This document shows positions 18,093 to 27,397 of a DNA stretch of 64,000 bases, one piece after another; the stretch's first letter is position 1; each line of letters begins with the position of its first letter. The stretch is from Chryseobacterium bernardetii (lineage in GTDB: Bacteria; Bacteroidota; Bacteroidia; Flavobacteriales; Weeksellaceae). The notes below the pieces were generated by a model. That model saw nothing but the letters and a program-made list of their open reading frames with translations. It had not been told where the DNA came from and did no database searches. The stretch is from contig NZ_CP033932.1 in assembly GCF_003815975.1 (NCBI RefSeq), forward strand, positions 930,001 through 994,000. Reading direction: 5' to 3'. The position numbers and the translations under genes are program-made.

Positions 18093-18968
18093 ATGAAAAC
18101 TTTAATGAAATTTGGATTTACAGCATTAGCAGCAATACATTTCACAACAGCAAGTGCACAGAACAAGAACACCGAAAGTGAAAACAGCCTGCTTTGGGAG
18201 GTATCCGGAAACGGACTTTCCAAACCATCCTATATTGCCGGAACATTTCATATCTTATGCAACAAAGATTTTGAGATAAAACAAAAAACCTGGAACGCCC
18301 TTAATCAAGCTGAAAACTTTGTAATGGAAATCAATTACACAGACCAAAATGAAATGGCTGCCATGCAGAAAATGATGGCTTCAGATAAAAAAATCTCGGA
18401 ACAACTGAATTCTGCAGAGGCAAAAGAACTGGATAAAATACTTGCTGATTACGGAACAGATCTGAAAAACGTTGACAATTACAGCCCGCAGGCTCTTTAT
18501 GCTCTTATCGCCACAAAAGCCATCCCATGCCCGCAGAATGAAGTGAAAATGTATGAAATTGAATTGCTAAAAGAGGCTTTGAAAAACAAGAAAAGTGTGA
18601 ATGGCCTGGAAAAAGTTGATGATCAAACATATGCCATTGGGCAATCATACAATTTGAAGGAAGTGATCTCTCAGCTGAAATTAAGTAACGAATATACCAT
18701 CGCTTCACAAAAAATGACGGAAGCATTTAAGAATGAAAATGTAAAAAAGCTGGATCAGCTTATTAAAGACCGTAAATTCATGAATAAAAAGCAGGAAAAA
18801 TTCATGCTGACTGAGCGAAATATAAAATGGGCAGAAAAAATGCCCGAAATCATGAAAAAACAAAGTTCTTTCTTTGCAGTAGGAGGTGGACATTTATGGG
18901 GTGATAACGGACTTATCAGCCTCCTTAAAGCAAAAGGATATACAGTAAAGCCTATATCCAACTTATAA
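18093..18968 (+). CDS. TraB/GumN family protein
   Basis: The 291-residue protein has a Sec signal peptide (about 1-22, ending TASAQ). It carries the family's two conserved ends, YIAGTFHILC near residue 52 and FFAVGGGHLWGDNGLISLL near 262-280. These GTxH and GGxH motifs are thought to bind a metal in an EreA/Tiki-like hydrolase or metalloprotease fold. It is periplasmic or lipid-associated by prediction. It lies 23 bases upstream of an ECF sigma factor, but whether the two share regulation is unclear. Confidence 0.85.
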   Translation: MKTLMKFGFTALAAIHFTTASAQNKNTESENSLLWEVSGNGLSKPSYIAGTFHILCNKDFEIKQKTWNALNQAENFVMEINYTDQNEMAAMQKMMASDKKISEQLNSAEAKELDKILADYGTDLKNVDNYSPQALYALIATKAIPCPQNEVKMYEIELLKEALKNKKSVNGLEKVDDQTYAIGQSYNLKEVISQLKLSNEYTIASQKMTEAFKNENVKKLDQLIKDRKFMNKKQEKFMLTERNIKWAEKMPEIMKKQSSFFAVGGGHLWGDNGLISLLKAKGYTVKPISNL

Positions 18969-18991
18969 TAATAACCAACCATGAAGCTATT

Positions 18992-19501
18992 GTGAGTACT
19001 CCAACTGAAACAGCCTTTTTACAGCTTGTCAACCAACACAAAGGCATTTTATACAAAGCTTCCCGGATCTATGCAGATTCCATAGAAGACCGGGAAGACC
19101 TTCAGCAGGAAATCCTTATCCAGCTGTGGAAATCCTATCAGAACTTTAAAGGAAACAGTGAATTTTCTACCTGGATGTATCGCGTTGCTATCAACACTGC
19201 CATTACCTATTTAAAGAAAGAAAAGCAGAGAACAAAAAACCATACAGATTCTCCCCACCATTTTGAGGTACAGCAGGAAGATTACAATCCTACAAAAGAT
19301 AAACAGCTCGAAATCTTTTATGGTGCCGTTCAGCAACTGAACGCTCTGGAAAAAGCCGTTATCTTTTATTTCATGGAAGGAATGTCACATAGGGAAATTG
19401 GAAACAACCTTGGTCTCAGCGAGGGCAATGCCCGTGTAAAGCTTAACAGAACAAAAGAAAAAATACAGCAAATCATAAAAAAATCAGGTTATGAATTTTG
19501 A
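18992..19501 (+). CDS. ECF RNA polymerase sigma factor
   Basis: The 169-residue protein has sigma region 2 (EDREDLQQEILIQLWKSYQNF and STWMYRVAINTAITYL, about 28-77) and region 4 (LEKAVIFYFMEGMSHREIG followed by NARVKLNRTKEKI, about 117-160). The start is a GTG at 18992. Just upstream an ATG at 18981 opens a four-codon frame whose TGA overlaps this GTG, so initiation may depend on termination of that mini-ORF. The stop overlaps the next gene by 11 bases. The sigma factor probably directs an envelope regulon under control of the membrane protein that follows. Confidence 0.9.
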   Translation: MSTPTETAFLQLVNQHKGILYKASRIYADSIEDREDLQQEILIQLWKSYQNFKGNSEFSTWMYRVAINTAITYLKKEKQRTKNHTDSPHHFEVQQEDYNPTKDKQLEIFYGAVQQLNALEKAVIFYFMEGMSHREIGNNLGLSEGNARVKLNRTKEKIQQIIKKSGYEF

Positions 19502-20096
19502 TCAATTAAAAGAACAGTGGAATAATGAAGACAGCAATGTTCATATTCCGGACTCTATAGAACAATTAAAAGAAAGCAGGCATCCTATTGAAAAAATACA
19601 GAAAAGTATGAAAAAAGAATTTCCGGCACAGATCCTGGCCATTATTCTTATCGGGTTTTTCCCTCTCCAGTTTAAATTTCCTGCTTCTCTGTATCTTATT
19701 TATTATGTATCCTATGTAATGATGGTCGTTATATCGTCCTACTATCTCTATGGTTTTTATCAGTTTTACAAACAGACTGAGCTCTACACAGGAAACACAA
19801 AGAACAGCCTCTGGAAGATTTTCCATGAACTTAAATTAAATATGGAAAGATACCAGTCCTTCGGTTTTTTACTTTTACCTCATTTCCTTCTCACAATTGG
19901 CCTTGTCATATATAATACTTTGAAAGAAAAAGGAAAAACCCTGTCTGAACTCACCAATACCCATCAGTATTCTTTAATCTTAATGGTTTTGGCAGGAACA
20001 CTTTTTGTCGTGGTAAGCATTATTCTATGGACAAAGTACATTTACGGACGCCATGCCAAGCAATTGGAAAATATTTTAAACGAAATAGACGAATAA
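19491..20096 (+). CDS. Membrane protein, probable anti-sigma partner
   Basis: The 201-residue protein starts inside the end of the sigma-factor gene, which implies coupled translation. It has an acidic cytoplasmic N-terminus of about 45 residues (MNFDQLKEQWNNEDSNVHIP), then four membrane segments near 47-66, 70-90, 124-142 and 160-182. Soluble N-termini followed by membrane spans in a sigma-overlapping gene are typical of anti-sigma factors, but no zinc anti-sigma (HxxxCxxC) motif is present. The role is inferred from position. Confidence 0.6.
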   Translation: MNFDQLKEQWNNEDSNVHIPDSIEQLKESRHPIEKIQKSMKKEFPAQILAIILIGFFPLQFKFPASLYLIYYVSYVMMVVISSYYLYGFYQFYKQTELYTGNTKNSLWKIFHELKLNMERYQSFGFLLLPHFLLTIGLVIYNTLKEKGKTLSELTNTHQYSLILMVLAGTLFVVVSIILWTKYIYGRHAKQLENILNEIDE

Positions 20097-20133
20097 TATT
20101 CAAAAAACATTTTTAAATTCATAATAAGGCAGA

Positions 20134-20152
20134 CCTCAGATCATTTCTGGGG
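20134..20152 (+). terminator. Terminator after the sigma/anti-sigma unit
   Basis: CCTCAGA pairs with TCTGGGG (one G-T pair) around a 5-base loop, followed by TTTTG. Confidence 0.7.
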
Positions 20153-20195
20153 TTTTGTTCTTTAAAAAATCGTTATTTATCATCTTCAAATTTAT

Positions 20196-20222
20196 TTGAG
20201 GTTTTATTTTTCCTTAAATTTG
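20196..20222 (+). promoter_or_regulatory. Candidate pgi promoter (Bacteroidetes type)
   Basis: TTG at 20196 and TAAATTTG at 20215-20222 match the -33 and -7 elements (TTG and TAnnTTTG). The 16-base spacing is slightly short. It would give a leader of about 75 bases before pgi. Confidence 0.45.
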
Positions 20223-20302
20223 CAAATCAGAATTAAATTGTTGCGGATTTCTAAAAATTTGGTCCTGTACATTATTTTTCTGAATTATAAATACTCAACA
20301 AC

Positions 20303-21943
20303 ATGCTATCAAAAATAAATCCTATACAAACCAACAGCTGGAAAGCCCTTGATGAACATTTTGCATCCAATGATCTTGAACTTAGAAGCCTTTTCCAGTA
20401 TAACCCTAACCGTTTTAAAGAATTCTCTCTGCAAAAGGACAATTATCTTTTTGATTATTCTAAAAACCTGATTGACTCCAGAACAAAAGAACTTTTATTG
20501 CAACTGGCAGAAGAATGCCAGCTAAAAGATGCTATTTCTAAGATGTTCTCTGGTGACAAAATTAATGAAACAGAAGGAAGAGCTGTTCTACATACTGCTT
20601 TAAGAGACTTTTCCGATCGTGAAATTCTTGTTGACGGCGAAAATATCAAGCCGCAGATCAAAAGAGTTTTAGAACACATGAAAGTTTTTTCTGAAAAAGT
20701 AATTTCAGGAGATCACAAAGGATTCAGCGGAAAAGAAATTACAGATGTAGTTAACATCGGAATCGGAGGCTCAGATCTGGGACCTGTAATGGTTTGTTCG
20801 GCTTTAAAACATTTTAAGACAAGACTGGATGTTCATTTTGTTTCCAATGTGGACGGAAATCATATTGCGGAAGTTGTTAAAAACCTAAATCCTGAAACTA
20901 CACTGTTCATCATTGCTTCCAAAACGTTTACGACCCAGGAAACAATGACCAATGCCAACTCGGCAAAAGACTGGTTCCTTAAAGCAGGAAAACAGGAAGA
21001 TGTTGCAAAACACTTTGTGGCTTTATCTACTAATATTGAAGCGGTTAAACAGTTCGGAATTGCAGAAGAAAACATTTTTGAATTCTGGGATTGGGTTGGC
21101 GGAAGATACTCGCTTTGGAGTGCTATTGGATTAAGCATTGTTTTGGCCGTAGGGTATGAAAACTTTGAACAGCTTTTAAAAGGGGCTTTTGATACTGACC
21201 AACACTTCCAGACTGAAGATTTTTCCGAGAACGTTCCTGTATTAATGGGCCTTTTGGGAATCTGGTACCGTAATTTTTATGCAGCAACAAGCTATGCTAT
21301 TCTTCCGTATTCACAATACCTGGACAGATTTGCAGCTTATCTTCAGCAGGGAGATATGGAAAGTAACGGAAAATGTGTAGACAGAAACGGTGAATTCGTA
21401 GAATACGAAACAGGACCTATCATTTGGGGAGAACCTGGAACTAACGGACAACACGCATTTTACCAACTGATCCACCAGGGCACAGAATTGATTCCTGCAG
21501 ACTTTATTGCTTACGCTAAGAGCTGTAATGAAGTTTCCGATCATCAGGATAAATTATTAGCCAACTTCTTTGCACAAACAGAGGCTCTTGCTTTTGGAAA
21601 AACAGAAGAGGAAGTAGAAGAAGAACTTAGGAACGCAGGAAAATCTGACGAAGAAATAAATAAATTATTAAACTATAAAGTTTTCCACGGGAACACCCCA
21701 ACTAACTCTATATTATTCAAGGAATTAACTCCTTTTTCATTGGGGCAGTTAATTGCTATGTATGAACATAAAATCTTCGTTCAGGGGGTTATCTGGAATA
21801 TTTTCAGCTTCGATCAGTTTGGAGTGGAATTAGGTAAAGTATTAGCTAACAAAATCTTACCTGAGCTTGAAAGCAATGAGACAATTACCTCACATGACAG
21901 TTCTACAAACGGATTGATTAATTATTATAAAGGAAATAAATAG
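20303..21943 (+). CDS. pgi: Glucose-6-phosphate isomerase
   Basis: The 546-residue protein matches the usual length of the long bacterial form. Key segments are [14 protein letters not shown], the sugar-phosphate loop around [16 protein letters not shown], the family signature [22 protein letters not shown], and the late [10 protein letters not shown] with its catalytic lysine. It interconverts glucose-6-phosphate and fructose-6-phosphate in glycolysis and for cell-wall sugar supply. It is followed after three bases by a methyltransferase gene. Confidence 0.98.
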   Translation: MLSKINPIQTNSWKALDEHFASNDLELRSLFQYNPNRFKEFSLQKDNYLFDYSKNLIDSRTKELLLQLAEECQLKDAISKMFSGDKINETEGRAVLHTALRDFSDREILVDGENIKPQIKRVLEHMKVFSEKVISGDHKGFSGKEITDVVNIGIGGSDLGPVMVCSALKHFKTRLDVHFVSNVDGNHIAEVVKNLNPETTLFIIASKTFTTQETMTNANSAKDWFLKAGKQEDVAKHFVALSTNIEAVKQFGIAEENIFEFWDWVGGRYSLWSAIGLSIVLAVGYENFEQLLKGAFDTDQHFQTEDFSENVPVLMGLLGIWYRNFYAATSYAILPYSQYLDRFAAYLQQGDMESNGKCVDRNGEFVEYETGPIIWGEPGTNGQHAFYQLIHQGTELIPADFIAYAKSCNEVSDHQDKLLANFFAQTEALAFGKTEEEVEEELRNAGKSDEEINKLLNYKVFHGNTPTNSILFKELTPFSLGQLIAMYEHKIFVQGVIWNIFSFDQFGVELGKVLANKILPELESNETITSHDSSTNGLINYYKGNK

Positions 21944-21946
21944 CAG

Positions 21947-22771
21947 ATGTCTGCATTACGATCATATTATTATAAATTATCTCCAGGTTTTAGACTTTTA
22001 GGAAGAAAACTCTATTATTTTCCTATAGATCTCTATGAAGGTATTACCGGAAAAAGAGCCAAAAATGAACCTAAAAAAGGAGATATTTATGTGGGGAGCA
22101 GCGATTTTATTCCCCATGGGATCCGTCAGATGAATGCTCTGAAAAAACATATCGCACTTAAGAATACTGATCATGTTCTTGATATAGGCTGTGGAATAGG
22201 GAGAACAGCTGTTGCCCTTTCCGGATTTATTGACAAAGGAACTTATGACGGTTTTGATGCAGTAGAAAAAGGGATTAAATGGTGTGACAAACATATCCAT
22301 ACAAAATATCCGAATTTCAACTTTAAGTTTACACCGATTTATAATGATCTGTATAATACTTTCAGCCAGAAAGCCGAAAACTTTACGTTTCCTTACAGTG
22401 ATGCGCAGTTTGACAAAGCATTTTTATTCTCTGTATTCACTCATATGCAAATCCCTGAAATCAGGCAATACCTGAATGAAATCAGCAGGGTTTTAAAAAG
22501 CGGTGGCCAATGTCTGGGTACCTTCTTCTTGTATGATGAATCTAAGAAAGAAGGTGGCAGTATGCATTTCCCGCATCAATACGAAGGCTACCGATTAATG
22601 GATGATAAAGTAACGGCAGCCAACATTGCCGTAAGTGTTCCATTGCTGAATCAAATGGCTCAGGAAGCAGGACTCAAAATAAAGACAATACAAGGAGGAT
22701 TCTGGAGAAATGATGTAGAAAAGGAAGGGGCCGATGAATTTCAGGATATTGTAGTATTTGAAAAAATCTAA
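21947..22771 (+). CDS. Class I SAM-dependent methyltransferase
   Basis: The 274-residue protein carries motif I VLDIGCGIGRTAVAL (about 76-90), the acidic DGFDAVEKGI after strand 2, and FDKAFLFSVFTHM with a post-II pattern. The C-terminal half ends in a family-specific SVPLLNQMAQEAG. The substrate is not evident. It starts three bases after pgi and 25 bases before folD, so the three are probably co-transcribed. Confidence 0.85.
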   Translation: MSALRSYYYKLSPGFRLLGRKLYYFPIDLYEGITGKRAKNEPKKGDIYVGSSDFIPHGIRQMNALKKHIALKNTDHVLDIGCGIGRTAVALSGFIDKGTYDGFDAVEKGIKWCDKHIHTKYPNFNFKFTPIYNDLYNTFSQKAENFTFPYSDAQFDKAFLFSVFTHMQIPEIRQYLNEISRVLKSGGQCLGTFFLYDESKKEGGSMHFPHQYEGYRLMDDKVTAANIAVSVPLLNQMAQEAGLKIKTIQGGFWRNDVEKEGADEFQDIVVFEKI

Positions 22772-22796
22772 ATCTAAATAAAAGTAAAAAGTAAAA

Positions 22797-23681
22797 ATGG
22801 CAGAAATTCTTGACGGACTTAAAGTATCCAAGGAAATTAAAGCAGAGATCAAAGCTGAAGTAGAAAAAATCCTGGCAAGCAAAAGAAGAGCTCCTCACTT
22901 AGTGGCAATTCTTGTAGGAAACAATGGAGCAAGCAAAGCTTATGTAAATGCTAAAGTAAAAGACTGTGAAGAAGTAGGATTTCAATCCAGCTTAATCAAA
23001 TTCCCAAGCACAGTTTCGGAATCTGAATTGTTGGAAAAAATCGACGAACTGAATAAGTCTAAGGCTGTAGATGGCTTTATCGTTCAGTTACCTTTACCAG
23101 ATCAGGTAGATCAGGAAAAAATTATCAATGCTATTGACCCAAGAAAAGACGTGGACGGATTCCACCCTGAAAACTTCGGAAAAATGGCCCTTGAAATGGA
23201 CACTTTCTTACCGGCAACTCCTTTCGGGATCTTAACATTACTGGAAAGATATAATATTGAAACCAAAGGAAAAGACTGTGTAATCATCGGAAGAAGTAAA
23301 ATTGTAGGAAGACCAATGAGTATCCTAATGGGAAGAAAAGATTTCCCTGGAAACTCAACCGTTACCCTTACACACTCATACACAAAAGACATTGAAGAAT
23401 ATACCAAAAAGGCAGACATCGTTATTACAGCCTTGGGAGATCCACATTTCTTAAAAGGAGAAATGATTAAGGATGGCGCTGTAATTGTTGACGTGGGGAT
23501 TACAAGAGTAGATGATGATTCTCCAAAAGGATATTACCTTGCCGGTGATGTGGATTTTGACAGCTGTGCAGCAAAGGCAAGCTGGATAACCCCGGTTCCT
23601 GGAGGAGTAGGCCCAATGACAAGAGCAATGTTGATGAAAAACACCATCATCGCTTACAAAACTTCGGTCTATAACGACTAA
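22797..23681 (+). CDS. folD: Bifunctional methylene-THF dehydrogenase / methenyl-THF cyclohydrolase
   Basis: The 294-residue protein has the FolD signatures: YVNAKVKDCEEVGF with the catalytic lysine, GFIVQLPLPDQVD, DVDGFHPENFGKM, the NADP loop IIGRSKIVGRPM, and PVPGGVGPMTRAMLM near the end. It interconverts 5,10-methylene- and 10-formyl-tetrahydrofolate for one-carbon metabolism in the cytoplasm. It is followed after 7 bases by queE. Confidence 0.97.
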   Translation: MAEILDGLKVSKEIKAEIKAEVEKILASKRRAPHLVAILVGNNGASKAYVNAKVKDCEEVGFQSSLIKFPSTVSESELLEKIDELNKSKAVDGFIVQLPLPDQVDQEKIINAIDPRKDVDGFHPENFGKMALEMDTFLPATPFGILTLLERYNIETKGKDCVIIGRSKIVGRPMSILMGRKDFPGNSTVTLTHSYTKDIEEYTKKADIVITALGDPHFLKGEMIKDGAVIVDVGITRVDDDSPKGYYLAGDVDFDSCAAKASWITPVPGGVGPMTRAMLMKNTIIAYKTSVYND

Positions 23682-23688
23682 TTTTAAA

Positions 23689-24318
23689 ATGAATAAAGAA
23701 CAAGATATTTTATTAAAAGAAGGTAAAATGCTCCCTGTAATGGAGCATTTTTACACTTTACAGGGAGAAGGAGCACATACAGGAAAAGCCGCTTATTTTA
23801 TCAGATTAGGAGGTTGCGATGTGGGCTGCCACTGGTGTGATGTAAAGGAAAGCTGGGACCCGGAGCTTCATCCGTTGATGGATGCTGTGGAAATTGCAGA
23901 AACAGCTGCCAAACATTGTAAAACCATCGTTCTTACAGGAGGTGAGCCTCTTACATGGAATCTTGAAATCCTGACATCCAGACTAAAGGAGCTTGGATGC
24001 ACGATCCACATTGAAACTTCGGGAGCATATCCTATGAGCGGGCATCTGGACTGGATTACCCTATCTCCGAAGAAAACAGGATTACCTAAAGAAGAAATTT
24101 ATCAAAAAGCTCACGAGCTTAAGGTCATCGTTTTCAATAATCATGATTTTGCATTTGCACAGGAGCAGGCAGCAAAAGTCTCCGAAAACTGCAAGCTTTA
24201 CCTCCAGAGTGAATGGAGCAAAAGAAATGACATGTATCCTAAGATTACAGATTTTATTCTGGAACATCCGGAATGGCAGGCTTCTGTTCAGACCCATAAA
24301 TATCTGAATATACCTTAA
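23689..24318 (+). CDS. queE: 7-carboxy-7-deazaguanine synthase
   Basis: The 209-residue radical SAM enzyme has the Cys-X3-Cys-X2-Cys cluster motif (C43, C47, C50) typical of QueE and activating-type radical SAM proteins. This is preceded by FYTLQGEGAHTGKAAYFIRL and followed by VLTGGEPLTWN. It converts 6-carboxy-tetrahydropterin to 7-carboxy-7-deazaguanine on the way to preQ0 and queuosine. The rest of the pathway is not in the window. Confidence 0.95.
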   Translation: MNKEQDILLKEGKMLPVMEHFYTLQGEGAHTGKAAYFIRLGGCDVGCHWCDVKESWDPELHPLMDAVEIAETAAKHCKTIVLTGGEPLTWNLEILTSRLKELGCTIHIETSGAYPMSGHLDWITLSPKKTGLPKEEIYQKAHELKVIVFNNHDFAFAQEQAAKVSENCKLYLQSEWSKRNDMYPKITDFILEHPEWQASVQTHKYLNIP

Positions 24319-24362
24319 AAATACGTACATTAGCTGGCCATTCCTGTAATAATAACCAATAG

Positions 24363-25733
24363 ATGCAGAGAATTCGATACTCTAGATACCTGAAATCGAT
24401 CATTATTTTGCTTGACCTCACGGTTATTGCATCTATATTCATATTCTTTTTTATAAGCAGAAATGAAAACCTGAAGTATCATAAGGAATCCTGGTACCAG
24501 AATGGCTTTTCACTGGTTTTGTTATTTTTGTTCTGGGTGCTTCTCAGCGGTAGGACAAAAATATACAATATTCCGAGGAACCTTACGTATACCCTTTTTC
24601 TGGAAAGGCTTTTGATTCATTTCATATCCTTTATACTTGGGGTACTGCTTATCGGAAAGGTCAGTAATAATGTATTCTTCAGCTCAGATATTTACTGGCT
24701 GTCATTTTATCTGTTCATCTTTATCTTTTTAGCGAAATCATTCATATATTTTTCTATTAAGTATCTGCGATCTTTAGGAGCCAACTATAGAAATATTATG
24801 TTTTTAGGAGATGGTGATTCTACTGAAATCCTGAAAAATATTTTTCAGGAGCGTAAAGACTATGGATACAGAATATTTGAACATGAAAATGCTGACGCCA
24901 ATACAACCGAGTTAGTTAATTTCTGGAAAAAAAATGGTATTCATACCCTATTTTTGTCTACAGAAAACTCATACAGTGAAAGCACTGAATCTGAAATATT
25001 CAGACTGGCTGAAGAAAATAAGGTTCATATTTCACTGATACCAAGTATCACACAAAGTGATTTCTTTCTTTACGATCTGGCGTACATTCAAACTCAACCT
25101 GTTCTTAATCAGGCCAGATATCCATTGGATTATTACTCCAATTTTCTGATTAAAAGAACTTTTGATATCTTTTTTTCCATATTAGTACTGGTTTTCGTCT
25201 GTACCTGGCTATTTCCTATCATTGCTATTTTAATCAGAATAAGTTCCAAAGGACCTGTTTTTTTTCTGCAGAAAAGATATGGCTTCCATGAAGAGGTATT
25301 CAGCTGCATAAAATTCAGAACTATGGTGGTAAATGATCAATCTACAACCGATACTACTAAAGAAAATGATACCAGAATTACTAAAATCGGGAAATTTTTA
25401 AGAAAAACCAGCCTTGATGAACTCCCGCAGTTTATCAATGTACTGAAAGGTGAAATGTCTGTAGTAGGACCACGCCCCCATATGTTAGCTGTTGATAACT
25501 ATTACAAACCAAAAATTGGAAGATACAGCTTAAGAAGTATGGTAAGTCCTGGCATTACGGGACTTGCACAAGTAAGCGGACTGCGTGGTGACTTCGGGGA
25601 TGTGGAAGTAGAAATGAAAAAAAGAGTTCTTGCCGACGCCTTCTATGTAAGGAACTGGAGTTTTGTTCTGGACCTGGTTATTATATTAAAAACCATTTTG
25701 CTGGTTATTGGAGGTGATAAAAACGCAAAATAA
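24363..25733 (+). CDS. Polyprenyl-phosphate sugar phosphotransferase (WbaP/CpsE-type)
   Basis: The 456-residue protein has four N-terminal membrane segments, a soluble linker domain (about 140-250), a fifth membrane segment and the conserved C-terminal bacterial sugar transferase domain. That domain shows KRTFDIFFSILVLV, KGPVFFLQKRYGFHEEVF, CIKFRTMVVN, FLRKTSLDELPQFINVLKGE, SVVGPRPH and GITGLAQVSGLRGD. It transfers a sugar-1-phosphate to undecaprenyl phosphate and so starts a surface glycan. It may feed the polysaccharide genes at 1-5 kb. Confidence 0.92.
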   Translation: MQRIRYSRYLKSIIILLDLTVIASIFIFFFISRNENLKYHKESWYQNGFSLVLLFLFWVLLSGRTKIYNIPRNLTYTLFLERLLIHFISFILGVLLIGKVSNNVFFSSDIYWLSFYLFIFIFLAKSFIYFSIKYLRSLGANYRNIMFLGDGDSTEILKNIFQERKDYGYRIFEHENADANTTELVNFWKKNGIHTLFLSTENSYSESTESEIFRLAEENKVHISLIPSITQSDFFLYDLAYIQTQPVLNQARYPLDYYSNFLIKRTFDIFFSILVLVFVCTWLFPIIAILIRISSKGPVFFLQKRYGFHEEVFSCIKFRTMVVNDQSTTDTTKENDTRITKIGKFLRKTSLDELPQFINVLKGEMSVVGPRPHMLAVDNYYKPKIGRYSLRSMVSPGITGLAQVSGLRGDFGDVEVEMKKRVLADAFYVRNWSFVLDLVIILKTILLVIGGDKNAK

Positions 25734-25740
25734 CGTAATT

Positions 25741-25798
25741 GCTAAGGTTAGGATAATTTTAACATTTTCCAGGCTTCTGTCTTCGTTTCAACCTTAGC
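25741..25798 (+). repeat. 9-bp inverted repeat between the sugar transferase and mlaE
   Basis: GCTAAGGTT (25741-25749) and AACCTTAGC (25790-25798) are perfect inverted copies separated by 40 bases. A poly-A tract, not poly-T, follows, so it is a poor intrinsic terminator. It may be an mRNA stem or a dispersed-repeat remnant. Confidence 0.5.
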
Positions 25799-25829
25799 CT
25801 AATTCAATAAAAAAGTCTAATTTAGCGGT

Positions 25830-26582
25830 ATGTTAAAAAAGTTTTTCACAGCAGTAGGGGAATATATTATTCTTTTAGGAAAATCCCTGCAGAAACCTCA
25901 GAAAATGAGGGTTTTTTGGAAGCTGTTCATGAGAGAAATTAATGATTTGGGAGTCAATTCTTTTGGACTTGTAGTCTTCACTTCAATCTTCGTGGGGGCT
26001 GTTGTGGCTATTCAGATGTTCAATAACTTTGATGCCTCTTCGTTTCCAATCCCACCTTCATTTGTAGGATATGCAACAAAAGCCGTATTGGTTCTGGAAT
26101 TTGCCCCTACCATTATCAGTCTTATTCTGGCAGGTAAAGTAGGATCATATATTGCTTCCAGTATTGGAACAATGAGGGTTTCGGAGCAGATTGATGCATT
26201 GGATATTATGGGGGTAAACTCACCCAACTTTCTGATATTTCCGAAAATTATCGCCTGTATGATTTTTAATCCTCTGCTTATCGCCATCAGTATTGTATTT
26301 GGTATTCTAGGAGGATATATTGCCGGAATTTTAACAGGAAACTGGACAGAAAACGATTATATTGTTGGTATTCAGATGTATATGCCTAATTTATTTATTT
26401 ACTATGCATTTACCAAAACCATTGTATTTGCTTTCATTATCGCTACAGTACCTTCTTATTTCGGATATTTTGTGAAAGGAGGATCTTTGGAAGTTGGCAG
26501 GGCCAGTACTCAGGCTGTGGTATGGACAATGGTGTTCATTATTATTTCTGAATTAATTTTAACCCAATTAATATTAAGCTAA
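25830..26582 (+). CDS. mlaE: Lipid-transport ABC permease MlaE
   Basis: The 250-residue protein has the MlaE/permease layout with an interfacial N-terminal helix and about five membrane segments. The conserved core FAPTIISLILAGKVGSYIAS and IGTMRVSEQIDALDIMGVN (about 88-130) is present. It forms the membrane part of the MCE transporter that moves phospholipids between the membranes. Its stop overlaps the ATG of the ATPase gene. The MCE-domain protein (7363-8313) is encoded elsewhere in the window. Confidence 0.93.
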   Translation: MLKKFFTAVGEYIILLGKSLQKPQKMRVFWKLFMREINDLGVNSFGLVVFTSIFVGAVVAIQMFNNFDASSFPIPPSFVGYATKAVLVLEFAPTIISLILAGKVGSYIASSIGTMRVSEQIDALDIMGVNSPNFLIFPKIIACMIFNPLLIAISIVFGILGGYIAGILTGNWTENDYIVGIQMYMPNLFIYYAFTKTIVFAFIIATVPSYFGYFVKGGSLEVGRASTQAVVWTMVFIIISELILTQLILS

Positions 26583-27397
26583 TGATTGAGGTAAAAGATC
26601 TTAAGAAAAGTTTTGATGACGTTGAAGTACTCAAAGGAATTTCAACTTCATTCGATAAAGGAAAAGTAAACTTGATCATTGGGCAGAGTGGCTCCGGGAA
26701 AACTGTATTTTTAAAAAGTTTATTGAATGTTTATATGCCTTCTTCAGGAGAAATCCTGTTTGATGGGAAAGATATCAATACCATGAACAGGGATGAAAAA
26801 CAGCATCTCCGCTCAGAAATCGGGACAGTATTTCAGGGAAGTGCTCTTTTTGATTCCTTAACAGTGGAAGAAAACATTATGTTCCCGCTGGATATGTTTA
26901 CCAATCTCACTTATAGAGAAAAAAAGAAAAGGGTTTTCGAGGTAATAGGAAGAGTGCACCTTGACAAGGCGGAAAGGAAATATCCTTCTGAAATTTCGGG
27001 AGGAATGCAGAAAAGGGTTGCTATTGCAAGAGCCATTGTAAACAATCCAAAATATCTATTCTGCGATGAGCCTAACTCCGGGCTTGATCCGTATACATCA
27101 AAGGTTATAGATGATCTTCTATATGAAATCACCAAGGAATATAATACCACCACCATCATCAATACCCATGATATGAACTCTGTAATGACGATTGGCGAGA
27201 AAATTGTATACCTAAGACTTGGGATCAAAGAGTGGGAAGGAAATAAAGACATCCTGATTACAGCAGGCAATAAAAACCTGATTGACTTCGTTTATTCTTC
27301 AGAACTGTTTAAAGAGCTGAGAGAATATTTGCTTGAGAATAATAAAACGATTGAAACGACAAATACAAAAATCGACGATAATGAAAAAGGTACTTAG
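26582..27397 (+). CDS. mlaF: Lipid-transport ABC ATPase MlaF
   Basis: The 271-residue ATPase has Walker A GQSGSGKTVF (about 34-43), a Q-loop TVFQGSALFD, the ABC signature SGGMQKR, Walker B YLFCDEPNSGLD and the switch histidine in INTHDM. It powers MlaE. It shares its first base with the end of mlaE and its last 17 bases overlap the start of the next gene, showing tight coupling of the three. Confidence 0.93.
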   Translation: MIEVKDLKKSFDDVEVLKGISTSFDKGKVNLIIGQSGSGKTVFLKSLLNVYMPSSGEILFDGKDINTMNRDEKQHLRSEIGTVFQGSALFDSLTVEENIMFPLDMFTNLTYREKKKRVFEVIGRVHLDKAERKYPSEISGGMQKRVAIARAIVNNPKYLFCDEPNSGLDPYTSKVIDDLLYEITKEYNTTTIINTHDMNSVMTIGEKIVYLRLGIKEWEGNKDILITAGNKNLIDFVYSSELFKELREYLLENNKTIETTNTKIDDNEKGT

